A stretch of 6,549 bases of DNA from an uncultured Prosthecobacter sp. (GTDB lineage: Bacteria; Verrucomicrobiota; Verrucomicrobiia; Verrucomicrobiales; Verrucomicrobiaceae), in assembly GCA_937941745.1 (NCBI GenBank), contig CALDGV010000672.1, positions 1 through 6,549 of the forward strand, in the 5' to 3' direction. Of the stretch, positions 1-6,477 are shown piece by piece. Positions within the stretch are counted from its first letter, which is position 1. Every line of letters starts with the position of its first letter. Position numbers and translations under genes: made by a program. Below the pieces are notes generated by a model. The model was not told where the DNA came from, searched no databases, and saw only the letters and a list, made by a program, of their open reading frames with translations.

Positions 1-426
1 CACCACCGCCTGATGATCGTGAGTCCGGGTGTAAAACTGCTGCTCTGGCGCTTCGAAAAAGAGGTGCAGCACCACCGCACCATAGGCGGGATTGCTGCCG
101 TGGGCATGGCGCTCCCAATCTCGCACGTCTGTGTCCAGCTCAATCGCCCCGCGTTTCAAGCAACCATCAATTTCCACGACGCATTCCGTGAAATCAGGCC
201 CGGCGCCGGCATTCCAAACACCAAAGTCCACCACGCGCACCCGCTCCCCCTGAGTTCCAGCGAACTGGCTGCCAAAAGCTCCCGAGAACCAAAGGCTCTG
301 CCACTCGATCTCACGCCTAGGCAAAACAACGCCCAACGGCAGCGTCGGCGATGTCTCTTCAGCAACCCCCGAAAAAACAAAGTCGCGAAAACGGGAGTAG
401 CGGTCAGCAAACGGTAGGGGCGTCAT
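1..426 (-). CDS. DUF2851 family protein, N-terminal part (runs off the left edge)
   Basis: The minus strand is open from an ATG at 426 to the first base of the window: 142 codons with no stop, so the C-terminus lies outside. The translation carries the conserved core of the DUF2851 family: WNAGAGPDF at residues 71-79, a G-x-IELD segment near 93-98, DWERHAHG at 103-110 and NPAYGAVVLHLFF at 112-124. These match the family pattern WN-x-x-AGPDF ... G-x-IE ... DW-x-x-H-x-H ... P-x-Y-x-x-V-x-LH. The molecular function of the family is unknown and I assign none. There is no signal peptide, so it is probably cytoplasmic. The start is uncertain: an in-frame ATG at 462 would add 12 residues (MWSGNSGFSYRC). 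I prefer 426 because the residues after it (PFADRYSRFRDF) look like a normal family N-terminus, but neither ATG has a clear ribosome binding site. The gene is divergent from its right-hand neighbour. Confidence 0.86.
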   Translation of the reverse strand, partial: MTPLPFADRYSRFRDFVFSGVAEETSPTLPLGVVLPRREIEWQSLWFSGAFGSQFAGTQGERVRVVDFGVWNAGAGPDFTECVVEIDGCLKRGAIELDTDVRDWERHAHGSNPAYGAVVLHLFFEAPEQQFYTRTHDHQAVV

Positions 427-597
427 GCAGCGGTACGAAAAACCTGAATTTCCGGACCACATGGTGAGGCAATGGCCGTGGCAAGTCCACTTTGGAGAAG
501 ATGTTCCCTGAAATAGAGATTCCCCAGCACCGGAGGCTCCGTCATTCAAGCTTCGTCATTGCCAGCAGAAGGAAGACCGGCACAATGACCTCTCCCT
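427..597. other. Divergent intergenic region
   Basis: This 171-bp gap separates the divergent DUF2851 and Dabb genes, so the promoters of both should lie here. I see no convincing -35/-10 pair, operator palindrome or RNA gene. A short direct repeat, CGTCATT, occurs at about 540-546 and 554-560 around an AAGCTT palindrome, but it is too short to interpret. If the DUF2851 gene starts at 462, the gap shrinks to 135 bp. Confidence 0.5.
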
Positions 598-906
598 ATG
601 ACACACAATGTTTATTTCTGGCTGAAGAAGGACATGACCGCTGAAGAGAAAGCCCTCTTCGAGAGTGAACTTCGGCGGCTGCCCACCATCAGCTATCTGG
701 CACATGGGTTTGTGGGCAGGCCTGCAGCCACCGAGCCTCGCCCAGTCACAGACCACAGCTTCGATTACAGCCTGAGCCTGACCTTCAAGACCATGGCGGA
801 TCATGAGTTTTATCAAAAGGACTGCCCGGACCACCTGCGCTTTGTGAACACCTGCAAAGCGTTCTTTGAAAAAGTGGTTGTTTATGACAGCGAAGCGCTT
901 GTCTGA
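598..906 (+). CDS. Dabb (stress-responsive alpha/beta-barrel) domain protein
   Basis: This 102-residue protein is the length of a single Dabb domain, a ferredoxin-like fold that forms dimeric alpha/beta barrels. It begins with the typical strand HNVYFWLK (residues 3-10), followed by a charged helix (about 14-28). The second half has the family pattern of a beta strand (DYSLSLTF, 56-63) followed by H69-x-x-Y72 and P77-D78-H79-x-x-F82. The C-terminal strand is FFEKVVVYD. There is no signal peptide or membrane segment, so it is cytoplasmic. Dabb proteins are diverse (polyketide cyclases, stress proteins, many of unknown role), so the substrate cannot be read from sequence. The ATG at 598 places the conserved HNVYFWLK right at the N-terminus, as usual. 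A GGAAG lies over 20 bp upstream, too far to be a normal ribosome binding site. The esterase gene begins 89 bp downstream on the same strand and could be co-transcribed. Confidence 0.85.
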   Translation: MTHNVYFWLKKDMTAEEKALFESELRRLPTISYLAHGFVGRPAATEPRPVTDHSFDYSLSLTFKTMADHEFYQKDCPDHLRFVNTCKAFFEKVVVYDSEALV

Positions 907-983
907 GCCTCCTGAAAAAGAACGAAAGCACCAGTCTTGAGGTCATTTGCATCGGTTGGAAAGCTGAGGCCGAAAACCCCGTT

Positions 984-988
984 GAGGG
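984..988 (+). promoter_or_regulatory. Ribosome binding site of the esterase gene
   Basis: GAGGG lies 7 bp before the first of three consecutive in-frame ATG codons (996, 999, 1002). This spacing favours 996 or 999. It is the only well-placed Shine-Dalgarno-like motif I found in front of a gene in this window. Confidence 0.55.
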
Positions 989-995
989 CGCATTC

Positions 996-2213
996 ATGAT
1001 GATGCGCCCCCTCGCTTTACTGGCCTGCCTGATTCTGGCCAAGACAACCTTGGCTCAGTCTCAGAGCGTCCCTTCAGGAGCCTCGCCAGCAGCACTGGAG
1101 CAGGCCCTCTCAACCACACCACCTGATGACCAAGCCGTTCACGAACTGGCCATCAAGCTTTTCGGGAAACAGAACCTGCTCAAGGGAAAGCCTACGGCCA
1201 AGGTCGAAGGCTGTACCGTGGCCTGGGGAATCATTGATCCCCAGCCTGCACAGGTGGTGAAGGTGGATGGCACCTTGATCGGCAACATGACCCAGGTGGG
1301 CAAGGATGGCCTTCAGGTCCTCGTGAAAACACTGCCGAATTTCAGCGAGTTCCAATATCAGATTCTGGCTGGTGGAGCTCCGCGGGTGGGAGGCATGGTG
1401 CATGTGGAGCATTACGAATACACGGCCGACAGCCAGCGGCAGAAGAACGTGCCTGAAGGGCGCAGGGAGAAATTCACCTGGAAGGACAGCCGAATCTTCC
1501 CTGGCACCACCCGTGAAGTCACCGTTTACATTCCGACCCAGTATCAAAAGGGCAGTGAAGCCTGCCTGATGGTCTGGCAGGACGGCAGCCGCCACGTGGA
1601 CCCTAACGGGCCGATGCGCGCCAGCGTGGTTTTTGACAACCTCATCCACCAAAAGGCCATGCCCGTGACCATCGGCGTCTTCATTGATCCTGGACGCAAG
1701 GAAGGACAAAAATCCGGGGACAAGGCTGCCAACCGCAGCTTGGAATATGACAGTCTGGGTGACGCCTATGTCCGCTTTCTGCTCGAGGAAATCCTGCCCG
1801 AAGTGGAAAAGCGCCATCAGGTCAAATTCAGGCCTTCGCCTGAGGCCTGGGCCATTGCAGGAGGCTCCTCAGGAGGCATCTGCTCCTTCACTGCCGCCTG
1901 GGAGCGCCCCGACAAATTTGGCAAGGTCCTGTGCTGGGTGGGCACCTTTGTGGATATCCGAGGGGGCAATGCCTATCCCTACCTGGTCCGCATCAGCGAG
2001 CGGAAACCCATCCGCGTGTACCTGCTGGATGGCACGAACGACCTGGACAACAGGTTTGGCAACTGGCCCCTGGCCAACCGCATGATGGAAGCGAGCCTGA
2101 AGTACATGGGCTATGACTTCCGGATGGACTGGACGGAATGCTTCCACGGCAGCAAAGGCATGTCCCCCGCCCTGCCTGATGCCCTGCGCTGGCTCTGGAG
2201 AGACGTTCGCTAG
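996..2213 (+). CDS. Secreted esterase, enterochelin-esterase-like alpha/beta hydrolase
   Basis: The 405-residue protein starts with a signal peptide (positive MMMR, hydrophobic [10 protein letters not shown], likely cleavage after A20, TTLA-QS). Residues ~70-165 look like the E-set/Ig-like N-terminal domain that precedes the hydrolase in Fes-type esterases ([17 protein letters not shown]). The hydrolase domain (about 170-405, esterase D/PF00756 type) begins at [11 protein letters not shown]. It has [17 protein letters not shown] and the nucleophile elbow AGGSSGG with Ser291 as the likely nucleophile. The acid is likely Asp349 in DGTNDLDN, and His384 in CFHGSKG completes the triad. The protein ends in the usual DALRWLW. 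It should hydrolyse an ester outside the cytoplasm. In this lineage such proteins are often annotated as enterochelin esterase, but carbohydrate or acyl esters are as plausible, and no siderophore genes are nearby. An LLAC at residues 8-11 resembles a lipobox but is very close to the N-terminus. The start at 996 is supported by GAGGG 7 bp upstream. Confidence 0.88.
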   Translation: MMMRPLALLACLILAKTTLAQSQSVPSGASPAALEQALSTTPPDDQAVHELAIKLFGKQNLLKGKPTAKVEGCTVAWGIIDPQPAQVVKVDGTLIGNMTQVGKDGLQVLVKTLPNFSEFQYQILAGGAPRVGGMVHVEHYEYTADSQRQKNVPEGRREKFTWKDSRIFPGTTREVTVYIPTQYQKGSEACLMVWQDGSRHVDPNGPMRASVVFDNLIHQKAMPVTIGVFIDPGRKEGQKSGDKAANRSLEYDSLGDAYVRFLLEEILPEVEKRHQVKFRPSPEAWAIAGGSSGGICSFTAAWERPDKFGKVLCWVGTFVDIRGGNAYPYLVRISERKPIRVYLLDGTNDLDNRFGNWPLANRMMEASLKYMGYDFRMDWTECFHGSKGMSPALPDALRWLWRDVR

Positions 2214-2269
2214 GCCACTGCCGCCCCCTGTTTTTCTCACAGCGGCGCCACTCAGGGTGCAGCGTCCTG

Positions 2270-2300
2270 CCAGCGAGAATCTTTCACTCTTTTTCGCTGG
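2270..2300 (+). terminator. Hairpin between esterase and MFS genes, possible terminator
   Basis: CCAGCGAGAA (2270-2279) pairs with TTTTCGCTGG (2291-2300), giving a 10-bp stem with one G-U pair and an 11-base loop. It lies 57 bp past the esterase stop. No U-tract follows (GAAACGCC comes next), so it is not a classical intrinsic terminator. It could be a 3'-end stabilising or Rho-related structure of the esterase mRNA, or part of the MFS leader. Confidence 0.4.
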
Positions 2301-2437
2301 GAAACGCCCGCCTTTTGTCTTGTCACCCCCAGGCTGGCCCTCTAAAACCTCGCCCGCTCGTCACCATGCCCTTCGGGCTGCCGAGGCGTGCGTTTCATCA
2401 TCCACCTCATCATCCCACCAACCCTCCCATCAACTCT

Positions 2438-3997
2438 ATGAGTGAAAACAATCGAATGCGCCTTCTCTGGGCCGGCTTCATGGCCATTCTTGCCGCAGGC
2501 GTCGGCTTCGCCATCCGTGGCGGCATCTTTGACAACTGGGGCAAGGAGTTCGGCTTCACCGCCTCCCAGCTTGGTGCCATTGGCGGCGCTGGCTTCTCAG
2601 GATTCTGCTTCGGCATCATCCTCGGTGGCGTGATTGTGGACAAAATCGGCTACGGCAAGCTGGTCGCCCTCGCGCTGATCTGTCACGTGCTGTCCGCCGT
2701 GGTCACGTTCATGGCAAGCACGCCGGAGAACGCCTACAATTTCCTCTTCTGGGGAATGTTCATCTTCGCCTATGCCAACGGCACCCTTGAGGCCGTGGCA
2801 AACCCGCTGGTGGCCACGCTCTTCCCAGAAAATCGCACGCACTATCTGAACATCCTGCATGCCTCCTGGCCTGCCGGCATGGTGATCGGTGTGGTGGCTG
2901 GCTGGATCCTTGATGACCAGATGCAGGTCGGCTGGAAAACCCAGCTTGCCCTCTACCTCGTGCCCACGGTGCTCTACGCGATCATGTTCATGGGACAGAA
3001 ATTCCCGAAATCCGAAGCCGCCGAGAAAGGCGCCAGCTTTGTGGAGATGTTCAAACCCGTCGGCATCCTTGGAGCCGTGGTGGCCTGCTATCTCCTCGCC
3101 TTGTTCTTTGGTGACATCAGCAAGGCATTCTCTCCCGACAATGCCGCCACCATCGGCTATGTCGTCGGCGGCGTGCTGCTGATCGTCGTGGGTGTGATCA
3201 CGAAATTCTCCTTCGGATCGATTCTTCTTTTCGTGCTCTTTGTCACTCACGCCCTCGTCGGCGCGGTGGAACTCGGCACCGACGGCTGGATTCAGAACAT
3301 CACCGGCAACCTTTTCACCTCCACCCAGGGCAAAATCCTCTTCTTCTGGACCTCGATCATCATGTTTGGCCTGCGCTTCTGCGCCCACTGGATCGAATCC
3401 AAGCTGAAGCTTTCCCCCATCGGCCTGCTCCTGGCCTGCGCTGTCATCGCATGCATTGGCCTGAATCTGGCCAGCACCATGCAGACCTTCTCCATGGCCC
3501 TCGTCGCCCTTGGCATTTACGCCGTCGGCAAGACCTTCTTCTGGCCCACGATGCTTGCCGTGATCGGCGACCGTTTCCCGCAGACAGGCGCTGTGGCCAT
3601 GTCCATCATGGGAGGCATTGGCATGCTCTCCGCCGGACTCATCGGTGGTCCCGGCCTTGGCTACTGCAAAGACCGCTTCGCCGGCGAGGAACTCAACAAG
3701 GCCAACCCTGCCCTGTATGCCCAATACAAGGCTGAGAAGCCCTCGACCTTCCTGAATCTCAAGTCCACCGAAGCCTTCGGCCTGGATGGCAAGAAGCTTG
3801 GTGAGGCCAAGGACGCCAAGGAAAAGACGGCGGATCAGAAAGCCGTCGTCGAAGCCGACCAGAAGGGCGATCGTGCTACTCTGAAGGCTGACTCCTACAT
3901 CCCTGCCACCATGGCTGTGATCTACCTGCTCCTGCTGCTCTACTTTAAGGGAATCGGCGGTTACAAGGTCGTCCGCATGGACGAACAGGCCGCCTGA
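2438..3997 (+). CDS. MFS transporter with extra helices and a long charged last loop
   Basis: This 519-residue inner-membrane permease is most like the sugar-type (FHS-like) MFS transporters common in Planctomycetes and Verrucomicrobia; substrate and coupling are not readable. I see hydrophobic segments at about 8-27, 44-67, 74-94, 101-124, 139-157, 168-185, 207-225, 237-255, 258-280, 298-315, 326-345, 350-375, 385-408 and 487-505. That makes 14 rather than the canonical 12, the extra pair (207-255) lying between the two six-helix halves. Residues 64-74 ([11 protein letters not shown]) are in the place of the MFS loop 2-3 signature (G-x-x-x-D-x-x-G-x-x). E118 and NP (122-123) in helix 4 recall FHS sugar permeases. 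Residues 409-486 form a Lys/Glu/Ala/Asp-rich hydrophilic insert, periplasmic if the N-terminus is inside. I chose the ATG at 2438 over 2315, since the upstream 41 residues (Pro/His-rich) look untranslated and this start leaves a normal short cytoplasmic N-terminus. No Shine-Dalgarno motif precedes it. An intrinsic terminator follows. Confidence 0.87.
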   Translation: MSENNRMRLLWAGFMAILAAGVGFAIRGGIFDNWGKEFGFTASQLGAIGGAGFSGFCFGIILGGVIVDKIGYGKLVALALICHVLSAVVTFMASTPENAYNFLFWGMFIFAYANGTLEAVANPLVATLFPENRTHYLNILHASWPAGMVIGVVAGWILDDQMQVGWKTQLALYLVPTVLYAIMFMGQKFPKSEAAEKGASFVEMFKPVGILGAVVACYLLALFFGDISKAFSPDNAATIGYVVGGVLLIVVGVITKFSFGSILLFVLFVTHALVGAVELGTDGWIQNITGNLFTSTQGKILFFWTSIIMFGLRFCAHWIESKLKLSPIGLLLACAVIACIGLNLASTMQTFSMALVALGIYAVGKTFFWPTMLAVIGDRFPQTGAVAMSIMGGIGMLSAGLIGGPGLGYCKDRFAGEELNKANPALYAQYKAEKPSTFLNLKSTEAFGLDGKKLGEAKDAKEKTADQKAVVEADQKGDRATLKADSYIPATMAVIYLLLLLYFKGIGGYKVVRMDEQAA

Positions 3998-4034
3998 TCG
4001 ATTCCTCGAGACCTGCATTTCTCCCGATGCTCAT

Positions 4035-4068
4035 GGCGTCCCGGTCACCCCGGGACGCCTTTTTGTTT
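4035..4068 (+). terminator. Intrinsic terminator after the MFS gene
   Basis: GGCGTCCCGG (4035-4044) pairs perfectly with CCGGGACGCC (4050-4059), a 10-bp GC-rich stem with a 5-base loop TCACC, followed directly by TTTTTGTTT. It starts 37 bp after the permease stop. It has no A-tract on the left, so it acts on plus-strand transcription only. It separates the permease from the FmdB-like/Coa1 unit. Confidence 0.93.
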
Positions 4069-4132
4069 CATGGCTTGATTCCCGGTTCTGGATTCGTCAT
4101 TCATTGAGAGAGAGATCACCCCCTCCACTGCC

Positions 4133-4357
4133 ATGCCCACCTACGTTTACGAAACCATTCCCCAGTTTGAAGGCGATCTGCCCAAACGCTTCGAGATCCG
4201 CCAAAGCATGAAGGACGAGCCGCTGACCCGGCATCCCGACAGTGGTCAGCCCGTGCGCCGGGTGCCGATCGGCGGCACGGGCATCCTGGGAGGAGGCTCC
4301 AGCAGTTCATCCTTGCCCACGGGAGGTTCCTGCGGTTCAGGCTGCGGCTGCCATTGA
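4133..4357 (+). CDS. FmdB-like zinc-ribbon protein that has lost its zinc cysteines
   Basis: This 74-residue protein keeps the frame of the FmdB/CxxC-CxxC regulatory family: MPTYVYE at the N-terminus, FEIRQSMKDEPLT at 20-32, then a P-x-x-G turn and PVRRVPIGGTG at 40-50. All four expected metal-ligand cysteines are replaced: the first CxxC is T8 and Q11, and the CPxCG is H34-P-D-S37-G. The tail is Gly/Ser-rich and ends GSCGSGCGCH, giving C67, C71, C73 and H74. This could bind metal by itself or may simply be a low-complexity end, as FmdB proteins often have Gly/Ser tails. The function of FmdB-like proteins is poorly known (some are listed as transcriptional regulators); no DNA-binding role should be assumed here. 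The start at 4133 gives the canonical MPTY. The leader is C-rich; a GAGAGAGAGA tract at 4106-4115 is too far away to be a normal ribosome binding site. The Coa1-family gene follows 19 bp downstream, so the two are probably co-transcribed. Confidence 0.8.
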   Translation: MPTYVYETIPQFEGDLPKRFEIRQSMKDEPLTRHPDSGQPVRRVPIGGTGILGGGSSSSSLPTGGSCGSGCGCH

Positions 4358-4376
4358 TCCCCATCCATCACAGGTC

Positions 4377-4847
4377 ATGAGCACCGAAAGGCCCTTTGGC
4401 GACCCGACGAACATCCGTCAGGAAAACGCTGCAGCCGTGGGCAAAGGTGTTCTTTTTGGCTGCGGCGGCTGTGCGTTGCTCGTGGCAGCTGCTTTTGTGA
4501 TGCTTCTGCTCTTCGCTGCAGGCGTGCTCTACATGATGTCTCTGTCGGGCCCTGGACAGGAAGTCTATGCCGCTGCACAAAAATCCGAAGTCCTACGCCG
4601 TGAACTGGGCGAGCCGATCGCCAAGGGTTGGTTCATGTCGGGCCATGTCTCTGTAAACAATGACAGCGGCACGGCCAGGCTGACGATTCCTTTGTCAGGA
4701 CCGAAAGGCAGCGCAAGCCTCCAGATCGAAGCCGAGATGAGACAAGGCCTTTGGCATTACCAGGAAGCCCGAGCGATTGTCGAAGGAAGGTCTGACAGTG
4801 TGGATCTGCGTCCCCTGCTCAGGCCCGGGAATGAATCACTGCCTTGA
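4377..4847 (+). CDS. Coa1-family (cytochrome oxidase assembly protein 1-like) membrane protein
   Basis: The protein has 156 residues: a hydrophilic N-terminus (MSTERPFGDPTNIRQENAAA), one membrane helix at about 24-56 preceded by GCGGC, then a compact domain at about 60-140. That domain has the bacterial Coa1-family pattern: a helix ending in KSEVLRRELGEPI (69-81), then GWFMSGHVSVNNDSGTA, a strand RLTIPLSGPKGSASLQIEAE (101-120) and LWHYQEARAIVEG (125-137). In mitochondria Coa1 helps assemble cytochrome oxidase; the bacterial relatives (one helix plus this domain) are mostly of unknown function, so assembly of a respiratory complex is inference only. I chose 4377 instead of an upstream ATG at 4242, which would overlap the FmdB-like gene by over 100 bp and add an Ala/Cys-rich stretch read out of frame. 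The final 29 bp overlap the opposite-strand methyltransferase gene, so no terminator space exists between them. Confidence 0.78.
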   Translation: MSTERPFGDPTNIRQENAAAVGKGVLFGCGGCALLVAAAFVMLLLFAAGVLYMMSLSGPGQEVYAAAQKSEVLRRELGEPIAKGWFMSGHVSVNNDSGTARLTIPLSGPKGSASLQIEAEMRQGLWHYQEARAIVEGRSDSVDLRPLLRPGNESLP

Positions 4848-5781
4848 AGGCGCCTCCTGCCCCTTCGGGCTCCAGCATTGGTCCAGAAGCACGAGGAAGC
4901 TGCCTTTGGATGAACTCCGCCTGCGTGAAGAAGGCGGTTTCCAGCAGTCCCAAATCAGCCGCCCAGGCGCGATAATCCGTAAAATTGATGTCAGCTGTGA
5001 TGTCTTGACGGCCCACGTTTTCATAGATGGCGCTTCCTTCCAGCCGCTGCTGAAGGAAATAGGCACGTACTGTGCCGGAGGGCCGCCGATGATACAGCGC
5101 AGGGAAAAGATCCCCATAGTCCACGGTCAGCATCATGCCTCGCTGCCAATGAGGCACCCAGCCACAAAGCCAGTCACGCACCGACTCATGCAGCTCACAA
5201 CGCTGACGAGCATGGCGGGGGGGCTCAGCGAGCACCGAGAAGCCTGCATTTTCCAGCTTGAGCGGCCTCAGCTCTTCGATGGCCCTACCAGCCTCAAACG
5301 CCACGAAGACTTCCAGCCAGGCTGCCTCATGCCATTGCACGAGCCTCACGGGAAAGGCATCGAGGAGCTCGTTGTGATAAATGAAGGCGGCACCCGAGCA
5401 GTCTTCCAAGGCTTCTTCGAGCCGGGAATGCCATTTCACCGCACTGCCCAGCCGCTGCTTTTGCTGTTCGCGCAACGCTTCTGAAGTCTCGACGACATGC
5501 CACTCCAGGCCGCGACGATTCCACCAGCCCAACGCCTTTCTTACCGTCTCCATCAGCCTGGCATTGCCTGCTCCCACTTCGATCACATGCCGCACGTCCG
5601 GCATGTCCTTGCGGCAGCCTTTGAGCCAGCCTGCAATGGCCTGACCGAGCAGCGGAGAAAGTGTGGCCGCTGTCGCAAAATCCCCCCGCGTGCCGCCGAT
5701 GCCCTGAATCCTCCGGGCGTAGTAGCCGCGCTGCGGGTCATGCAGCGCTCGGGCCATGAAGCCGGCGAAGGATTCTGCCAT
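4819..5781 (-). CDS. MidA/NDUFAF7-type class I SAM-dependent methyltransferase
   Basis: The 320-residue protein belongs to the Methyltransf_28 (PF02636) family. Visible motifs, in order: FAGFMARALHDPQRGYY (5-21), GDFATAATLSP (33-43), the SAM-binding VIEVGAGNARL (66-76), YHNELLDAFPV (135-145), LTVDYG (218-223), GTVRAYF (236-242) and GRQDITADINFT (257-268), the family's strongest signature. The mitochondrial relative NDUFAF7 methylates an arginine of a complex I subunit; bacterial substrates are generally not established. It should be a cytoplasmic enzyme. The N-terminus starts right at the first conserved motif, a few residues shorter than many homologues, but no in-frame ATG, GTG or TTG was seen just upstream, so the ATG at 5781 is the likely start. 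It lies 20 bp after the DUF1080 stop, on the same strand, so the two are likely one transcript. Its 3' end overlaps the convergent Coa1-family gene by 29 bp (about the last nine residues of each). Confidence 0.9.
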   Translation of the reverse strand: MAESFAGFMARALHDPQRGYYARRIQGIGGTRGDFATAATLSPLLGQAIAGWLKGCRKDMPDVRHVIEVGAGNARLMETVRKALGWWNRRGLEWHVVETSEALREQQKQRLGSAVKWHSRLEEALEDCSGAAFIYHNELLDAFPVRLVQWHEAAWLEVFVAFEAGRAIEELRPLKLENAGFSVLAEPPRHARQRCELHESVRDWLCGWVPHWQRGMMLTVDYGDLFPALYHRRPSGTVRAYFLQQRLEGSAIYENVGRQDITADINFTDYRAWAADLGLLETAFFTQAEFIQRQLPRASGPMLEPEGAGGAFKAVIHSRA

Positions 5782-5801
5782 CGGGCAAGGGCTGCTCAGG
5801 C

Positions 5802-6440
5802 TTATTTCAACTCCTGGATGCGCAGGTTGCGAAACTTGTAGGTCGCACCCTTTTCACCGTGGTGCTGGATGGCGATCACGCCGCTGGCGTCCTTGTCATC
5901 CTCCACGTCGGTCGTGAGCACGCCGTTCACGAAAATCTTCAGGTTCTTGCCACGGCATTCGATGCGGTAGGTGTTCCAGTCGTTGCGCTTGAAGGCATCA
6001 CCCGCACGGGCACGAAATGCGGCTTCGCTCTCCTTGTTCCCCTTGATCGGGCTGATGAACCACATCCGACGTCCTTCATCGTAGAGTCCGCCGGACCACT
6101 TGCGATTGTCATCACCATCCACTTCGGCCTGATAGCCGAAGACCTTGTTCTTTTCCACATGGGCACGGAACATGAAGCCACTGTTGGCCTTGCCTTCGGG
6201 CAACTTCACATCGCCTTCGAAGATGAAGTCACCGTAGGTCTTCTCCGTGACGACGAAAAACTTCTTCTCCCCGGTGAGGTGAATCTCGCTGTCCTTCACC
6301 TCGATCTGGCCCCACTCATAGGGATTGCGCCAGCCATTCATCGTCTTGCCGTCAAAGAGCGGGACGAAGGCTTCATCAGCAGCGAAAGCGGGCAGAATGG
6401 CCAGGGCGGCCAGGGTGGTCAGGAAGGTGCGGGTGTTCAT
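5802..6440 (-). CDS. Secreted DUF1080 (3-keto-disaccharide hydrolase) protein
   Basis: The mature part is one DUF1080 domain (PF06439), a concanavalin-like beta-sandwich abundant in Planctomycetes and Verrucomicrobia. Members have been characterised as 3-keto-disaccharide hydrolases. The 212-residue precursor has a signal peptide (MNTRTFLTTLAALAILPAFA, cleavage near A20/A21). Family motifs follow: FVPLFDGKTMNGWRN (25-39), FIFEGDVKLPEGKANSGFMFR (72-92), GYQAEVD (102-108), SGGLYDEGRRMW (116-127), NDWNTYRIECRG (153-164), VNGVLTTDVED (171-181) and the closing IQHHGEKGATYKFRNLRIQEL (191-211). It should act in the periplasm or at the cell surface on a modified sugar. An in-frame ATG at 6485 would add 15 polar residues before the signal peptide and overlap the heptad repeat, so 6440 is the better start. 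No Shine-Dalgarno motif precedes it. The methyltransferase gene follows after 20 bp, an unrelated function that probably just shares the transcript. Confidence 0.9.
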   Translation of the reverse strand: MNTRTFLTTLAALAILPAFAADEAFVPLFDGKTMNGWRNPYEWGQIEVKDSEIHLTGEKKFFVVTEKTYGDFIFEGDVKLPEGKANSGFMFRAHVEKNKVFGYQAEVDGDDNRKWSGGLYDEGRRMWFISPIKGNKESEAAFRARAGDAFKRNDWNTYRIECRGKNLKIFVNGVLTTDVEDDKDASGVIAIQHHGEKGATYKFRNLRIQELK

Positions 6441-6477
6441 GGTGGAATGCAGGATGGCAGGTTCGCCACATTTGGAA

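Noticed and set aside
13..417. A 134-codon plus-strand open frame at the left edge
   Set aside because: It is antisense to the DUF2851 frame, which has the conserved family motifs; this frame has none.
559..587. Possible promoter TTGCCA - 17 bp - ACAATG before the Dabb gene
   Set aside because: The -10 match is poor and it would leave almost no leader; not better than chance.
1016..1028. Lipobox (LLAC, residues 8-11) making the esterase a lipoprotein
   Set aside because: The cysteine is too close to the N-terminus for a normal lipoprotein signal, and a good ordinary cleavage site (TTLA-QS) follows.
1110..1817. A 235-codon minus-strand open frame opposite the esterase
   Set aside because: His/Val/Gly-rich composition with no motif; it lies wholly within a gene that has intact catalytic motifs on the other strand.
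2597..4018. A 473-codon open frame on the minus strand, antisense to the permease
   Set aside because: It is His/Gly/Glu/Asp-rich with no recognisable domain, the usual mirror image of a GC-rich membrane-protein gene, and the plus strand clearly encodes the permease.
4860..4870. GCCC-CTTC-GGGC-like small hairpin just past the Coa1 stop, as a bidirectional terminator
   Set aside because: The stem is only 4 bp, has no T-tract on either side, and lies inside methyltransferase coding sequence.
4777..5484. A 235-codon plus-strand open frame opposite the methyltransferase
   Set aside because: It overlaps the Coa1-family gene in another frame and the strongly motif-supported methyltransferase; no domain visible.
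6191..6205. TTGCC-TTCG-GGCAA tetraloop-type hairpin
   Set aside because: It lies within the DUF1080 coding sequence and encodes conserved-looking residues (LPEGKAN), so the structure is likely incidental.
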